From Rhodanobacter sp. C03 (GTDB taxonomy: Bacteria; Pseudomonadota; Gammaproteobacteria; Xanthomonadales; Rhodanobacteraceae): a stretch of 64,000 nucleotides of DNA. Below, one piece after another: positions 55,390-64,000 of the stretch; within the stretch, counting starts at the first letter, position 1; every line of letters starts with the position of its first letter. The DNA lies in NCBI RefSeq assembly GCF_002001175.1, contig NZ_MUNT01000001.1, forward strand, positions 186,001-250,000, given 5' to 3'. The translations under genes were made by a program, and so were the position numbers. The notes below the pieces were generated by a model. That model was not told the origin of the DNA and ran no database searches. It was given only the letters and a program-made list of their open reading frames with translations.

Positions 55390-55596
55390 TCAGGCGTCGA
55401 GATCCGGGATCAGCTTGCTTTCGAGCCGAGCGATATGGTCCTTCAACAGCAGCTTGCGCTTTTTCAGCCGGGTCAGCTGCAGCTCATCGCGGCCGATCGC
55501 GGTGGCCAGTTGCTCGATCGCGGCGTCGAGATCGCGATGCTCCATCTTCAGCTCGGCGAGCAGATGGACGATTTCGGCGTGATCCTGAACCTGCAT
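55390..55596 (-). CDS. DUF465/YdcH-like small coiled-coil protein
   Basis: 68 residues. HRDLDAAIEQL and TRLKKRKLLLKDHIARLES are the conserved core of the DUF465 family, which is a short helical hairpin. Function is unknown. The ATG at 55596 is supported by the family's short length; the longer frame reaching 56157 overlaps the ttcA gene on the opposite strand. It lies 32 bases upstream of the GNAT gene on the same strand. Confidence 0.85.
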   Translation of the reverse strand: MQVQDHAEIVHLLAELKMEHRDLDAAIEQLATAIGRDELQLTRLKKRKLLLKDHIARLESKLIPDLDA

Positions 55597-55707
55597 GGCG
55601 GCGGCAACGACTGGGGAGAACCCTTCTAGTCTAGCGCCGTTTGGCGTCGCCGGAAGTCGATCGTCCAGCCGGCTACAATGGTGGTCCACCCCACCCGATT
55701 GGCCGTC

Positions 55708-56553
55708 ATGTCCGCCCAGCCCGAGTTCATCCGCACGCCAGCCGCCGAGGCCGACAAGCTGGCCACGCGCCTGCGTCGCCAGGTGGGACAGGCGATTGGC
55801 GATTTCGGCATGATCGAGGATGGCGACAAGGTGATGGTGTGCCTGTCCGGCGGCAAGGATTCCTACACTCTGCTGGACATCCTGCTGCAGCTGCAGGCGA
55901 AAGCGCCGGTGCACTTCGAGCTGATCGCGGTGAACCTGGACCAGAAGCAGCCGGACTTTCCCGAGCACGTGCTGCCGGATTATCTTACGGCGCGCGGCGT
56001 GCCGTTCCACATCATCGAGCAGGACACCTACAGCACGGTGACGCGGGTGATCCCGGAAGGCAAGACCATGTGCAGCCTGTGTTCGCGCTTGCGCCGCGGT
56101 GCGCTGTACAGCTGGGCCGCAGCCAATGGCATCACGAAGATCGCGCTCGGCCACCATCGCGACGACATCCTCGCCACGTTTTTCCTCAATATGTTTTATC
56201 AGGCGCAGCTGAAGGCGATGCCACCGAAACTACGCTCGGACGATGGCCGCCATGTAGTGATCCGGCCGCTGGCATATTGCAAGGAAGCGGATATTGCCGA
56301 GTACGCGGCCCAGCAGCAGTTCCCGATCATCCCGTGCAACCTGTGCGGCTCGCAGGACAACCTGCAGCGCAAGGCGATCCAGCGCATGCTGGCGGAATGG
56401 GAGCAAGTGCAGCCTGGTCGCAGCGAGAACATCTTCCGCGCGCTCGGCCATGTGTCACCCTCGCAACTAGCCGATCGCACGCTGTTCGATTTCGCCGCGC
56501 TGAGTACGCTGCCTGCCGGCGCAGCGGATGAGATCGCCATAACGCAAGCTTGA
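55708..56553 (+). CDS. ttcA: tRNA 2-thiocytidine(32) synthetase TtcA
   Basis: 281 residues from the ATG at 55708. A TACAAT (-10 type) box at 55674-55679 would put the transcription start downstream of an in-frame ATG at 55678, which argues for 55708. The PP-loop is [13 protein letters not shown] (about 45-57); the iron-sulfur cysteines are in [11 protein letters not shown] (about 120) and CNLCGSQ (about 213). [16 protein letters not shown] is also conserved. It is divergent from the DUF465 gene, with 111 bases between. Confidence 0.96.
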   Translation: MSAQPEFIRTPAAEADKLATRLRRQVGQAIGDFGMIEDGDKVMVCLSGGKDSYTLLDILLQLQAKAPVHFELIAVNLDQKQPDFPEHVLPDYLTARGVPFHIIEQDTYSTVTRVIPEGKTMCSLCSRLRRGALYSWAAANGITKIALGHHRDDILATFFLNMFYQAQLKAMPPKLRSDDGRHVVIRPLAYCKEADIAEYAAQQQFPIIPCNLCGSQDNLQRKAIQRMLAEWEQVQPGRSENIFRALGHVSPSQLADRTLFDFAALSTLPAGAADEIAITQA

Positions 56554-56593
56554 TGTTCCACCGACCTTCCACCCCACCTGTTGAGTAGCCGCC

Positions 56594-57796
56594 GTGTCCT
56601 TCTTTGCATCCGTTGAAATGGCCCCGGGCGATCCGATCCTGGGTCTGACTGAGACTTACTTGGCCGATCCGCGTCCGGGCAAGATCAATCTGGGCGTGGG
56701 CATCTACATCGACGAGCAAGGCCGCATCCCGCTGTTGCCGACGGTGCACGAAGTGGAGCAGGCGCTGGTCGCGGCCGGCAAGCCGCGCGGTTACCTGCCG
56801 ATCGATGGCCTGCCGGCGTACAACCAGCTCACCCAGCAATTGCTGTTCGGTGCCGAATCGGCGCTGCTGGCGGCCGGACGGGTGGCCACCGCGCAGACCA
56901 TCGGCGGCAGCGCGGCGTTGCGCGTGGCGGCCGATCTGCTCAAGCAGGTGGCCGGCGCCGGCGCGAAGATCGCGATCAGCAACCCGAGCTGGGGTAACCA
57001 CCATGTGGTGTTCCGCACCGCCGGCTTCGAGCTGCTCGATTACCGCTATTACGACCCGGCCAGCCATGGCCTGGATTTCGCCGGCATGCTGGAGGATCTG
57101 GGCAAGCTGGAGCCGGACACGGTGGTGCTGTTGCACGCGTGCTGCCACAACCCGACCGGCGTGGACCTGGACGCGGCGCAATGGCAGCAGGTGATCGCGC
57201 TGCTGCAGGAACGCCGGCTGCTGCCGTTCATCGACATGGCCTATCAGGGTTTCGACCAGGGCATCGAGCAGGATGCCATCGCCGTGCGTCTGCTGCAGGC
57301 ATCGGGCATCGAGGCATTCGTGGTCGCCAACTCGTACTCCAAGTCGTTCTCGCTGTATGGCGAGCGCGTCGGTGCGCTGTCGATGGTCGGTGCGGATCGC
57401 AATGAGGCTGCTCGGCTGCTGTCGAAGATCAAGCAGACCATTCGTGCCAACTATTCCAGCCCGTCCACGCATGGCGCCAGCCTGGTCGCCGGCGTGCTCG
57501 GCAGTGCCGAGCTGCGCGCGCGCTGGGAGCAGGAACTGGGCGAGATGCGTACACGCATTCATGCGATGCGCGCCGGTTTCGTCGACAAGCTGGCCGCGCT
57601 CGGTGCGCCGGATTTCGGCTTCATCAACAAGCAGGCCGGCATGTTTTCCTATTCGGGCCTGAGCAAGGCGCAGGTGCACCGGCTGCGCGACGAGTACGCG
57701 ATCTACGCGCTCGACAGCGGTCGCATCTGCGTGGCGGCGCTGAATCGCGCCAACCTTGATACGGTGGCGGCCGCCGTAGCTGCCGTCAGCCGCTGA
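56594..57796 (+). CDS. tyrB: Aspartate/aromatic amino acid aminotransferase (class I)
   Basis: 400 residues from a GTG at 56594. Fold-type I PLP enzyme of the AspC/TyrB group: MAPGDPILGLTETYLADPRPGKINLGVGIY at the start, SNPSWGNH, CCHNPTGVDLD, the PLP lysine in ANSYSKSFSLYGERVGAL, and the final RICVAALNRAN with the substrate arginine. AspC and TyrB are hard to separate by eye; tyrB is used as the closest label. It sits about 40 bases downstream of ttcA on the same strand. A long hairpin follows. Confidence 0.88.
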   Translation: MSFFASVEMAPGDPILGLTETYLADPRPGKINLGVGIYIDEQGRIPLLPTVHEVEQALVAAGKPRGYLPIDGLPAYNQLTQQLLFGAESALLAAGRVATAQTIGGSAALRVAADLLKQVAGAGAKIAISNPSWGNHHVVFRTAGFELLDYRYYDPASHGLDFAGMLEDLGKLEPDTVVLLHACCHNPTGVDLDAAQWQQVIALLQERRLLPFIDMAYQGFDQGIEQDAIAVRLLQASGIEAFVVANSYSKSFSLYGERVGALSMVGADRNEAARLLSKIKQTIRANYSSPSTHGASLVAGVLGSAELRARWEQELGEMRTRIHAMRAGFVDKLAALGAPDFGFINKQAGMFSYSGLSKAQVHRLRDEYAIYALDSGRICVAALNRANLDTVAAAVAAVSR

Positions 57797-57812
57797 TCCT
57801 CTCACCCATCAT

Positions 57813-57848
57813 CATGGGTCATTCCGGCTCAGCCCGGAATGACCCATG
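57813..57848 (+). terminator. 15-bp perfect hairpin after the aminotransferase gene
   Basis: CATGGGTCATTCCGG (57813-57827) and its exact complement (57834-57848) enclose the loop CTCAGC. No T-run follows. It may terminate or protect the transcript; its core GTCATTCC resembles the REP-like family at 28190. Confidence 0.6.
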
Positions 57849-57888
57849 GCAAACCTCGCCTTCGGGCCGCACCTCATCCGGATCTTGA

Positions 57889-58806
57889 ATGTTCTTTCGC
57901 AATCTCACGCTGTTCCGTTTTTCCCCCGCCGTTGCCACCGATCTGAAGCGCCTCGATGACGCGCTGGCCGAACATCGGCTGCGCCCGTGCGGGCCGCTGG
58001 AGATGTTCACCAAGGGCTTCGTGCCGCCGGTCGGCCGCGGCGAAGGCGAGCCGCTCACGCATACAGTCAAGCATTGCACCCTGCTCACCGTCGGTGGTGA
58101 GGACAAGCTGCTGCCGGCCGCGGTGATCAACGACGAACTGCATCGCAAGGTGCAGAAGATCGCCGAAGAGGAAGGCCGCAAGGTCGGCGGCCGCGAACGC
58201 AAGCGGATCAAGGAAGACCTGCTCACCGAACTGCTGCCGCGCGCCTTCGTGCGGCAGTCGCGGATGTCGGCCTATGTCGACAAGAAAAATGGCTGGCTGG
58301 TGCTGGATACCTCCAGCCGCAAGTCGGCCGAGAACGCCTTGACCCAGGTCCGCGAGGCGCTGGGCAGCTTTCCGGCGGTGCCGCTGGCGCCGGAAGAGGG
58401 ACCGCGGGTGCTGATGACCGACTGGCTGGCCAACGGCAACCTGCCGGCCGGGCTGGCTCTGGGCGACGAGTGCGAGCTGCGCGACCCGGCCACCGCCACC
58501 GGCGCGATCGCCCGCTGTCGCCGGCAGGATCTGGATGCCGAAGAGGTGAAGGAGCATCTGCGCAACGGCAAGCAGGTCTTCCTGCTCGGTCTCACGTTCG
58601 ATGAGCGGATCAGCTTCGTGCTGGGCGAGGATTTGATCATTCGCAAGCTGAAATTCCTCGACGTGGTGATGGACGAGCTGGGCGACAGCCAGCAGGACGC
58701 CCAGGCCGAGCTGGATGCCAGCTTCGCCCTGCTGACGCTGGAACTGGAGCGGCTGCTGGGCAAGCTGGAGGAATGGTTCGGGTTGCCGCGTCCGGCCGAC
58801 AGCTGA
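57889..58806 (+). CDS. rdgC: Recombination-associated protein RdgC
   Basis: 305 residues, the family length. MFFRNLTLFRF is the near-invariant start, followed by FTKGFVPPVGRG, KHCTLLTVGGEDKLLPAAVINDELHRKVQKIAEEEGRKVGGRERKRIKEDL, the DTSSRKSAENAL strand and the C-terminal helices (ASFALLTLELERLLGKLEEWFG). RdgC forms ring dimers around DNA and modulates RecA. It follows the aminotransferase gene after a hairpin. Confidence 0.97.
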   Translation: MFFRNLTLFRFSPAVATDLKRLDDALAEHRLRPCGPLEMFTKGFVPPVGRGEGEPLTHTVKHCTLLTVGGEDKLLPAAVINDELHRKVQKIAEEEGRKVGGRERKRIKEDLLTELLPRAFVRQSRMSAYVDKKNGWLVLDTSSRKSAENALTQVREALGSFPAVPLAPEEGPRVLMTDWLANGNLPAGLALGDECELRDPATATGAIARCRRQDLDAEEVKEHLRNGKQVFLLGLTFDERISFVLGEDLIIRKLKFLDVVMDELGDSQQDAQAELDASFALLTLELERLLGKLEEWFGLPRPADS

Positions 58807-58854
58807 ACGAAAAAACCATTCCCGTTTGACCTGCCGGAGAGCCATACTGGTCGT

Positions 58855-58872
58855 CCGCCCGCTTGCGGGCGG
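58855..58872 (+). terminator. Small GC-rich hairpin after rdgC
   Basis: CCGCCCGC and GCGGGCGG pair around a two-base loop. It sits between rdgC and the next gene; no T-run follows, so its role is uncertain. Confidence 0.35.
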
Positions 58873-58925
58873 CGCGGAATCCCCCACTGATATCCGAACA
58901 GGCCTTGGTACGAACGGGCAGGCTT

Positions 58926-59696
58926 ATGGCGCAGCATCTGGAAGGCGATTGGCTGGAACTGGCGACGGTTGGCGGCAGCATCATTCGGGTGCTGAAGGCC
59001 GCCCATCCGCGCGCGCGCCGGCTGCGCCTAACCGTCACGCCGACGGGCGCGCGGGTGACTTATCCCAACGGCACGCATCCGGCCCAGGTCAACGCGTTCC
59101 TGCGCAGTCATGCCGAGTGGCTGGAACAGAAGCTCGACGAGTTGCACCTGATCTTCAAGCCGCTGCCGCCGCTGCGGCTCGGCTATCCCTGCAGCTTTCC
59201 GCTGCGTGGTGAGCTGGCCGAGCTGGACTGGGCCGAGGGCACCTATCCGAAGATCGAGCCGCATGCCACCGGGCTGACCCTGGTGATCCCGCGCCCGCAC
59301 ACCCGCGCGTTGCCGATCGCGCGCGGCCTGCTCGCTTCGCATCTGGAAGCGCTGATCCGCCGTGACGTTTCGCGCTGGCTGGCCAGCTACGTGCCGCAGC
59401 TCGGGCTGGCGCCGACGTCGCTCAAGATCCGTCCGATGAAGAGTCTGTGGGGCAGCCTGGATACGCGTGATCGCATCAATCTCGATCTCGCGCTGGCGCT
59501 GGCACCCCCGGCCGCGCTGCGCTACGTGCTGGTGCACGAACTGTGTCATCTCAAGGTGCGCAACCACTCGCCGCGGTTCTGGGCACAGGTCGGCAATCTG
59601 TTGCCGGAGTGGCGCGAACAGCGCGACTGGCTGCGCCAGCATGGCGCGATCCTCAAGGCCGAACTGGATCGTCTGGTGGGCGACGTTGCCGATTGA
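58926..59696 (+). CDS. YgjP/UPF0131-like zinc metallopeptidase
   Basis: 256 residues. The family opens with RRLRLTVTPTGARVTYPNGTH, then SHAEWLEQKLDEL, LKIRPMKSLWGSLDTRDRINLDLALALAPPAALRYVLVHELCHLKVRNHSPRFWAQV. The HELCH zinc motif (about residue 203) and the following H are as in the YgjP-like family of unknown physiological role. An earlier ATG at 58863 lies inside the poorly conserved leader. It is a cytoplasmic protein with no signal sequence. Confidence 0.92.
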   Translation: MAQHLEGDWLELATVGGSIIRVLKAAHPRARRLRLTVTPTGARVTYPNGTHPAQVNAFLRSHAEWLEQKLDELHLIFKPLPPLRLGYPCSFPLRGELAELDWAEGTYPKIEPHATGLTLVIPRPHTRALPIARGLLASHLEALIRRDVSRWLASYVPQLGLAPTSLKIRPMKSLWGSLDTRDRINLDLALALAPPAALRYVLVHELCHLKVRNHSPRFWAQVGNLLPEWREQRDWLRQHGAILKAELDRLVGDVAD

Positions 59697-59772
59697 TGGA
59701 GCGTTTGCGACCGGCCGGTCAATGACATCCGACTATCGATATCATCCGGCTTTGCCAACGGGAAATCACCGC

Positions 59773-60351
59773 ATGCAGATTCCTTTCGGGCCTTTCACTA
59801 CGGGCGCGTGGCTGACGTGGCTGCTGTACTGGGTGTGGAGCGCACGCGGGGTAAAGCAGGCCACGCGGGTCGAGTCGTCGCTGTCGCGCATGGGCAAGTA
59901 CTGGCTGCCGATCATCCTGGCGGTCGCGCTGCTGCAGCCGCTGAAAATGTTTTCCGGCACCGTGCTGGATGCGAATTTCGTTCCACCGGCGCTGTGGCTG
60001 GTATGGCTGGGACTGCTGATGACGTACGCCGGGCTGCTGTTTGCTTGCTGGGCGCGCGTCATCCTGGGCCGCAACTGGAGTGGCGTGGTGCAGCTCAAGC
60101 AGGATCACGAACTGATCGAGGCTGGCCCCTATCGCTACGTGCGGCATCCGATCTACAGCGGCCTGCTGCTGGCCTTCCTCGGCACCGCGGTGATGATCGG
60201 CGAGTGGCGCGCACTGCTTGCGGTGGCGATCGTCGCCGTGTCGTTCTGGCGCAAGCTGCGGCTGGAGGAACGCTGGCTTGGCGAATACTTCGGCGATGCC
60301 TACGCCGACTACATGCGGCGGGTGAAAGCGCTGGTGCCTGGCGTACTCTGA
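59773..60351 (+). CDS. Isoprenylcysteine carboxyl methyltransferase-like membrane protein
   Basis: 192 residues from the ATG at 59773. Four or five hydrophobic segments (WLTWLLYWVWSA, LPIILAVALLQPL, PPALWLVWLGLLMTYAGLLFACW, LLLAFLGTAVM, ALLAVAIVAVSFW) and the ICMT/PEMT signature ELIEAGPYRYVRHPIYSGLLLAFLGTA and LEERWLGEYFGDAYADYMRRV. ICMT-like bacterial proteins methylate lipids or small molecules with S-adenosylmethionine; the substrate here is unknown. An in-frame ATG at 59722 is a possible alternative start. Confidence 0.9.
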   Translation: MQIPFGPFTTGAWLTWLLYWVWSARGVKQATRVESSLSRMGKYWLPIILAVALLQPLKMFSGTVLDANFVPPALWLVWLGLLMTYAGLLFACWARVILGRNWSGVVQLKQDHELIEAGPYRYVRHPIYSGLLLAFLGTAVMIGEWRALLAVAIVAVSFWRKLRLEERWLGEYFGDAYADYMRRVKALVPGVL

Positions 60352-60357
60352 AGCTGC

Positions 60358-60957
60358 TCAGATCTTCCTGGGCTGTCGCACGTAGCGCGTGCCCAGAAGC
60401 ACATCCCACAGCGGCGTGGTGACGCCGAAGTTGCTGTCCGGATGGTAATGGTGCACGTGATGGGCACCGGCCCAGCGGCGCAGCAACGGGTGCTTGAAGC
60501 GCACATGGTGAATGGTGAAGTGGCTCAGTCCGTAGGCGATGTAGCCGAAGGTTACCGAGCCCATCATCAGCAGGGCAAACCCGGCGGGGACGACCAGCAC
60601 GCACAGGCCCGTCAGGATCAACAGCACCGCTCCGGGCAGGAAGAACGGCAACGAGTCGTAGCCAAGCGGGCGCTCGTGATGCATGCGATGGCCCTGCTCG
60701 AACAGAGGTATCCGTGTGTGGAACATCCAGCGGTGGAAGAAGTACTCGACAAAGCTGAAGGCAAACAGCCCCAGCACGACGGCCAGAAATGCGGTCAGCG
60801 GGCTGCCGGCATGCAACCGCCAGCCTTCGGCGATGAGCAGCAGGCCCAGCGTGACGTCAACGCCGACCTCGACCCAGTAATTGGTCGGGGTGCTCGACAT
60901 GCGCACGATGGAATCCACGCCCGCCTGCACGAGGTTCCGCATCATCGGTCGCTGCAT
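60358..60957 (-). CDS. Fatty acid hydroxylase/sterol desaturase-superfamily membrane protein
   Basis: 199 residues from the ATG at 60957; a TTG at 60975 is also in frame. Hydrophobic segments alternate with the di-iron histidine clusters HRWMFH, HRMHH, HFTIHH and HHVHH, the full set of the superfamily, so it should be an active oxygenase on a membrane lipid. Spans are near 35-55, 63-80 and 105-140. It converges with the ICMT-like gene. The lipid substrate cannot be told from the sequence; hopanoid, sterol or fatty acid targets are possible. Confidence 0.9.
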   Translation of the reverse strand: MQRPMMRNLVQAGVDSIVRMSSTPTNYWVEVGVDVTLGLLLIAEGWRLHAGSPLTAFLAVVLGLFAFSFVEYFFHRWMFHTRIPLFEQGHRMHHERPLGYDSLPFFLPGAVLLILTGLCVLVVPAGFALLMMGSVTFGYIAYGLSHFTIHHVRFKHPLLRRWAGAHHVHHYHPDSNFGVTTPLWDVLLGTRYVRQPRKI

Positions 60958-61120
60958 GTTTCCGTCATCTTGCAAGAAAACACCCCAATCTCCAGAGTCA
61001 TGGCTTTATTGTCACATGTTGTCATGGGCAATTCACAATGATCCATGGCCCGCAGCTGACTGCCAGCTGACCCGATCCCGCAGACTTGCCGCATGGCAGC
61101 ACTGCCTGCACGACTCAAGC

Positions 61121-62110
61121 TCAATGCGAGAGCGCGAATCCGGTGAGGATCTGCGCGGTCTGCTCGGGCTTCTCCAGCATCGGCATGTGGTTGCAGCCGT
61201 TGATGATGCTGGTGCTGATCGCGCTGGCGTGGGTCAGGCCGTTGCGCAGGCTGTCCAGCGCCGAGAGGTCGACGATCTTGTCGTCGTGGCACCACAGGCC
61301 GAGTACCGGCATGGCGAACTGGTCCAGCCGGTTTTGCAGCGCGAGGTATTGCGACGGGTCGCGCAGCTCGTTGAAATTGCTTTGGATGAAGGCGCGATCC
61401 TGCTGGTTGCGCTTGACCAGCACATCGACGATGCGGCCCGGCAGATCGAGTGGTTTCTCGAAGGCCAGCGCGGTGGCGCGCGCAAAGCCGGCGCGGTCGT
61501 CGAACAGGAACGGGTTCTTGCCGGCCATGGCCTCGCGGGTAAACGCGTTTTCCTGGGACTTCAGGCCATAGGCATCGACCAGCGCCAGTTCGGTGACATG
61601 CTCCGGGTGCTCGGTCGCATAGACACCAGCAATGGCGCCGCCCAGCGAATGGCCGACCAGCACAAAGCGCTGCAGCCTGAGCGTTTCCACGAACGCCTGC
61701 AGCCGCGCGGCCTGGGCGTCGACGTTGTAGCTGGCACCGGCCACGCGCGAGGACTCGCCCCAGCCGGGCAGATCGGGAATGATCAGGTGGAAGTGCGGCG
61801 TGAGCAGTTTGGCGACGGGCAGCCAGACCTCCTTGTTCGCGGCAAAACCGTGCAGCAGCACGATGGTCGGGCCGTCACCGCCTTCGTAGTAGACCCAGCG
61901 GGTATCGCCGGCCTGCACCGAGTGCTTCTCCAGGTGCGCGGTCATCGCCTCGCGCATGAAGTTCGCGCGCAGCAGCAACTGCGGTGCGAACAGATAGCTG
62001 CCGCCCAGCACGATGACCAGGATCGCGGCGAGCCACGCCAGGAATTTCAGCCGGCGCAGCAGCATGCGTTTCCAGAGTGGAGTGGCAGTGACGTTGGTTG
62101 ATGGCGGCAT
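61121..62110 (-). CDS. Alpha/beta hydrolase with N-terminal membrane anchor
   Basis: 329 residues from the ATG at 62110. One N-terminal span (FLAWLAAILVIVLGGSYLFAP) anchors it, then an alpha/beta hydrolase fold: oxyanion LHGFAANKEVW, nucleophile elbow LVGHSLGGAIAG (S155), acid in CHDDKIVD (about D270), and the His in NGCNHMPMLEKP. It is most like lipase/esterase members of the YfbB/MhpC-like fold. A longer frame to 62548 runs into the neighbouring gene and is rejected. A 22-bp hairpin separates it from the M1 gene. Confidence 0.92.
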   Translation of the reverse strand: MPPSTNVTATPLWKRMLLRRLKFLAWLAAILVIVLGGSYLFAPQLLLRANFMREAMTAHLEKHSVQAGDTRWVYYEGGDGPTIVLLHGFAANKEVWLPVAKLLTPHFHLIIPDLPGWGESSRVAGASYNVDAQAARLQAFVETLRLQRFVLVGHSLGGAIAGVYATEHPEHVTELALVDAYGLKSQENAFTREAMAGKNPFLFDDRAGFARATALAFEKPLDLPGRIVDVLVKRNQQDRAFIQSNFNELRDPSQYLALQNRLDQFAMPVLGLWCHDDKIVDLSALDSLRNGLTHASAISTSIINGCNHMPMLEKPEQTAQILTGFALSH

Positions 62111-62143
62111 GATGGTTTCTTGAGGGGTCGTGACTGGCAATGC

Positions 62144-62190
62144 GCTCTCCCGTGCGACCGAAGGGATTCCCTTCGGTCGCACGGGAGAGC
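62144..62190. repeat. Perfect 22-bp hairpin with a three-base loop
   Basis: Arms 62144-62165 and 62169-62190 are exact complements (GCTCTCCCGTGCGACCGAAGGG and its complement) around ATT. It lies between two leftward genes, 34 bases upstream of the hydrolase start and 13 bases after the M1 stop codon. There is no T-run. It is probably an mRNA end or repeat element. Confidence 0.7.
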
Positions 62191-62202
62191 TGGGAGTTGT
62201 GA

Positions 62203-64000
62203 CTACTGCGCTTTCTTCGCCTTGGCGACGAGATCTTCCACCACCTGCTGGGTCAGCGGGTGGTAGCCGGCCTTGGCCTTGGCGTAGACCTGTTCGGCGT
62301 AGGCCAGGCCACCTGGTGTTCCGACCAGGGCTTTGTACAACGGCACGGTCAGATACAGCCGGCCGATACGGATCATGTGCTCGGCCGCCGCCGGCCAGAC
62401 GGCCTTGTCGCCGGCGGCGATCGCATGGCTGTACCAGCGCATGCCGATCTCGGCGTTCGGCGTACCGGTGAGATGCCAGGCGGTGTCGAGCTGCTGGATC
62501 CTGGCCAGCGGGGTGACATCCGGCAGGCGGTCGAGGAAGTACATCCATTCCTGCGTGTTCCAGCCCTTCGCATCGAGCTTGTCGGCACTCAGCTGGTCAG
62601 CGAGAAAGGCCGTGCGCTCGTGGTCGATGGCGTCGAAATGCGGCGAATCGGGTAGCGGCGCATCCTTCGGGATGCCGCTGCCGTAGACCCAGTCGTGCAC
62701 CTCGGCCCAGCTCATCTTGCCGGGGTACTTCTCGATCAGGTTCGGCTTCATGTAGTCGAGCATCTGCTCGGTGGTGATGCTCTGGAACGCGAAGTGGTTG
62801 AAGTAGCCCTTGAGGTAGTCGTCGAACGTGGCGCGGCCGAAACGCTGTTCCAGCGTGCGCAGGAACCACGAACCCTTGTCGTAGGCAACGTCGGACAGCG
62901 AATCGTCGGCGTCGATGCCGCGCGGGTCCGGGGCCAGCTTCTGCGAATTGGCCGGCATTGCGCCGATCTCCTTCTGCAGCGCGCGGGCCGAGAGCAGTGC
63001 CTCCTCGTCGGCCAGGCCCTTGCCGTACAGCGCCTCGGTGATGCGGCCCTGCACGTAGGTGGTGACACCTTCGTTGAGCCAGATGTCGCGCCACGACGCG
63101 GCGGTGACCAGGTTGCCCGACCACGAATGTGCCAACTCATGCGCGACCAGCGAGACCAGGCTCTTGTCGCCGACCAGCACGGTCGGCGTGGCGAACGTCA
63201 TGTCCGGGTTTTCCATGCCGCCGTACGGGAACGATGGCGGCAGCACCAGGATGTCGTAGCGGCCCCAGCGGTACGGGCCGTACAGCTTCTCGGCGGTGGC
63301 GATCATCTGTTCGGTGTCCTCGAACTCGTGCGCCGCCTTGCTGACCACCGAAGGCTCGGCATACACGGCCGAGCGCGGGCCGGTTTCCTTCACCGCGATA
63401 TCGCCGGCGCCGATCGCCAGCAGGTAGGACGGGATCGGATGCGGCTGGTCGAACGAGTAGTCGCCATTCAACGGATGCTTCGCATCGTTGAGCGCGCTCA
63501 TCACCACGCGCACATCCTTCGGCGCGGTGACGTGGGCGGTGTAGGAGAAACGGATCGCCGGCGAATCCTGCAGCGGCACCCACGAGCGCGCATGGATCGA
63601 CTCGGACTGCGAGAACATGAAGGGCAGTTTCTTGTCCGCCGTCTGCGCTGGGGTCAGCCACTGCAGGCCGGAAGCGTCCGGTGATGTGGTGTAGACGATG
63701 CGCACCTGCGCCGGATGCGTCGGCGTGGCGATGGTGAGCTTCTCGCCGAGCTGCTTGTCGCGTGGTGCCAGCGCATATTTCAGCGGCGTGGTCTTGCCGT
63801 CGGCGCCGAGCGCTTCGATCTTCGCGATCTTCAGGTCACGCGTGTCCAGCACCAGCGACGTGGCCTGCGGGTTCTTCCAGTCCAGCTTCAGCGTGGCCCG
63901 GCCGTCGAGTTGCTTGTGCGGGAAGTCCAGCTTCAGGTCGAGGTCGAGATGGGTCACGACCACCTGGTCCGGCTGCGCATAGGAGTGCGGCTCGCTGGCA
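62203..64000 (-). CDS. M1-family zinc aminopeptidase (LTA4H-like), cut by window edge
   Basis: The stop is at 62203 and the frame is open to the right edge, about 598 codons; a GTG at 63963 is not taken as the start because the coding signal (SYAQPDQVVVTHLDLDL) continues beyond. The M1 features are GGMENPDMTFATPTVL (exopeptidase motif), HELAHSWSG with the downstream NEGVTTY (zinc site HEXXH-18-E), and a C-terminal armadillo-like helical domain (HAIAAGDKAVWPAAAEHMIRIGRLYL). It removes N-terminal residues from peptides; an upstream signal peptide, if any, lies outside the window. Confidence 0.94.
   Translation of the reverse strand, partial: ASEPHSYAQPDQVVVTHLDLDLKLDFPHKQLDGRATLKLDWKNPQATSLVLDTRDLKIAKIEALGADGKTTPLKYALAPRDKQLGEKLTIATPTHPAQVRIVYTTSPDASGLQWLTPAQTADKKLPFMFSQSESIHARSWVPLQDSPAIRFSYTAHVTAPKDVRVVMSALNDAKHPLNGDYSFDQPHPIPSYLLAIGAGDIAVKETGPRSAVYAEPSVVSKAAHEFEDTEQMIATAEKLYGPYRWGRYDILVLPPSFPYGGMENPDMTFATPTVLVGDKSLVSLVAHELAHSWSGNLVTAASWRDIWLNEGVTTYVQGRITEALYGKGLADEEALLSARALQKEIGAMPANSQKLAPDPRGIDADDSLSDVAYDKGSWFLRTLEQRFGRATFDDYLKGYFNHFAFQSITTEQMLDYMKPNLIEKYPGKMSWAEVHDWVYGSGIPKDAPLPDSPHFDAIDHERTAFLADQLSADKLDAKGWNTQEWMYFLDRLPDVTPLARIQQLDTAWHLTGTPNAEIGMRWYSHAIAAGDKAVWPAAAEHMIRIGRLYLTVPLYKALVGTPGGLAYAEQVYAKAKAGYHPLTQQVVEDLVAKAKKAQ

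Overview
The window is high-GC chromosomal DNA from a gammaproteobacterium. The gene set suggests Xanthomonadales/Lysobacterales, probably Rhodanobacteraceae (Rhodanobacter/Dyella-like): a large TonB-dependent receptor beside TPR-sulfotransferases, an S9B dipeptidyl peptidase, M16 and M1 peptidases, long-form QueF, adjacent UbiJ-UbiB, an E. coli-type PssA and REP-like hairpins in most gaps. The genus is an inference; there is no rRNA or tRNA gene to fix it.

Region by region. 1-8 kb is accessory and regulatory: two paralogous MocR/PdxR-type regulators (one cut by the left edge) flank a CadC-like membrane regulator, followed by a small operon (secreted unknown, ArsR repressor, SRPBCC protein) behind a perfect 18-bp inverted repeat, and a secreted transglutaminase-like/TPR protein. 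8-16 kb holds an AT-rich gap, an orphan IS3-type OrfA-like ORF, a TonB-dependent receptor with its own terminator, and two convergent TPR-sulfotransferases. 16-26.6 kb has a lipoprotein, queF, a glutathione transferase, dipeptidyl peptidase IV, and a BlaI/BlaR1-type signalling operon with two FtsX/MacB-like permeases but no ATPase gene. 26.6-31.3 kb is the class Ia ribonucleotide reductase locus: nrdA and nrdB are separated by a small GIY-YIG nuclease gene bracketed by inverted repeats, and nrdA is preceded by a cobalamin riboswitch and two NrdR-like boxes.

31-39.9 kb carries a PII gene, ubiK, the comM/yifB ATPase, a Na+/H+ antiporter with a cytoplasmic nucleotide-binding-type tail, and the glyoxylate shunt (aceB, aceA) with a divergent LysR regulator. 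40-46 kb is mostly housekeeping (PlsC-like acyltransferase, arfB, truC-like, ubiB, ubiJ, trmL) plus a frameshifted LysE-family remnant. 46-64 kb contains an M16 protease, a DUF4156 lipoprotein, a FUSC/DUF1656/HlyD efflux operon, pssA, ttcA, an aromatic aminotransferase, rdgC, a YgjP-like metallopeptidase, an ICMT-like membrane methyltransferase, a fatty-acid-hydroxylase-family protein, an alpha/beta hydrolase and an M1 aminopeptidase cut by the right edge.

The least ordinary items are: (1) the riboswitch plus NrdR-box control of nrdAB together with a repeat-bracketed nuclease gene inside that operon; (2) the BlaR1-like receptor whose C-terminal part is a tandem duplication of a sensor-plus-coiled-coil module instead of a penicillin-binding domain; (3) the TonB receptor/TPR-sulfotransferase pair; and (4) at least three families of inverted-repeat elements. 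Many long open frames opposite real genes are GC-driven shadows and were left out. All functional names come from reading motifs and remembered family features; no database search was run.
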